Assembly: GCA_019119745.1 (NCBI GenBank)
Contig: DWWI01000046.1
Location: 1 to 5,472 of the forward strand
Direction of reading: 5' to 3'
DNA length: 5,472 bases
Source of the DNA: Candidatus Mediterraneibacter gallistercoris
GTDB taxonomy: Bacteria; Bacillota_A; Clostridia; Lachnospirales; Lachnospiraceae
The notes under the pieces are model-generated. The model had not been told where the DNA came from. It saw nothing but the letters and a program-made list of their open reading frames with translations, and did not search any database. Shown piece by piece: positions 5,468 through 5,472 of the stretch. Position 1 is the first letter of the stretch. Every line of letters begins with the position of its first letter. The position numbers and the translations under genes were made by a program.

Positions 5468-5472
5468 TTCTG

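Noticed and set aside
1..5472. Mobile element, tRNA, rRNA or CRISPR content
   Set aside because: No transposase or integrase, no terminal repeats, no regularly spaced repeats and no tRNA-like or rRNA-like sequence were seen on either strand.

Overview
The window looks like chromosomal DNA of a Gram-positive, Clostridia-type bacterium (Firmicutes/Bacillota, plausibly Lachnospiraceae). The reasons are strong purine-rich Shine-Dalgarno sequences ahead of nearly every gene, a ModA that is a lipoprotein with an acidic Ser/Gly linker, a MobA/MocA-ModE fusion protein and small DUF-type membrane proteins typical of Firmicutes. The family-level placement is inference. All nine supported genes lie on the minus strand, so the text reads right to left in transcription order.

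Right part (5467 to 3722): four small genes separated by gaps of about 35-42 bases, probably one operon. In order they are a small protein with two duplicated HTH-like halves, a multi-pass membrane protein of unknown function, a DUF3784-like membrane protein and a Cys-rich TIGR04076-like protein. The three upstream genes are visibly AT-richer than the mod genes. A perfect 8-bp inverted repeat follows the last gene directly.

Middle (3515 to 1984): an XRE-family regulator with a conserved-looking C-terminal domain, then, 50 bases downstream, a fusion of a MobA/MocA-like nucleotidyltransferase to a ModE-type winged HTH. The fusion gene ends at a clear rho-independent terminator.

Left part (1968 to 1): a good sigma-A-like promoter carrying a 12-bp perfect palindrome, followed by modA, modB and the 5' end of modC, which runs off the left edge. 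Together these form a molybdate ABC importer: ModA captures molybdate outside the membrane, ModB forms the channel and ModC hydrolyses ATP. The ModE-like domain encoded just upstream is the natural candidate to bind the palindrome and control the importer. Its attached nucleotidyltransferase domain has lost two signature motifs, so it may act as a sensor of molybdenum-cofactor status rather than as an enzyme. That fusion and its putative operator are the most interesting part of the window.
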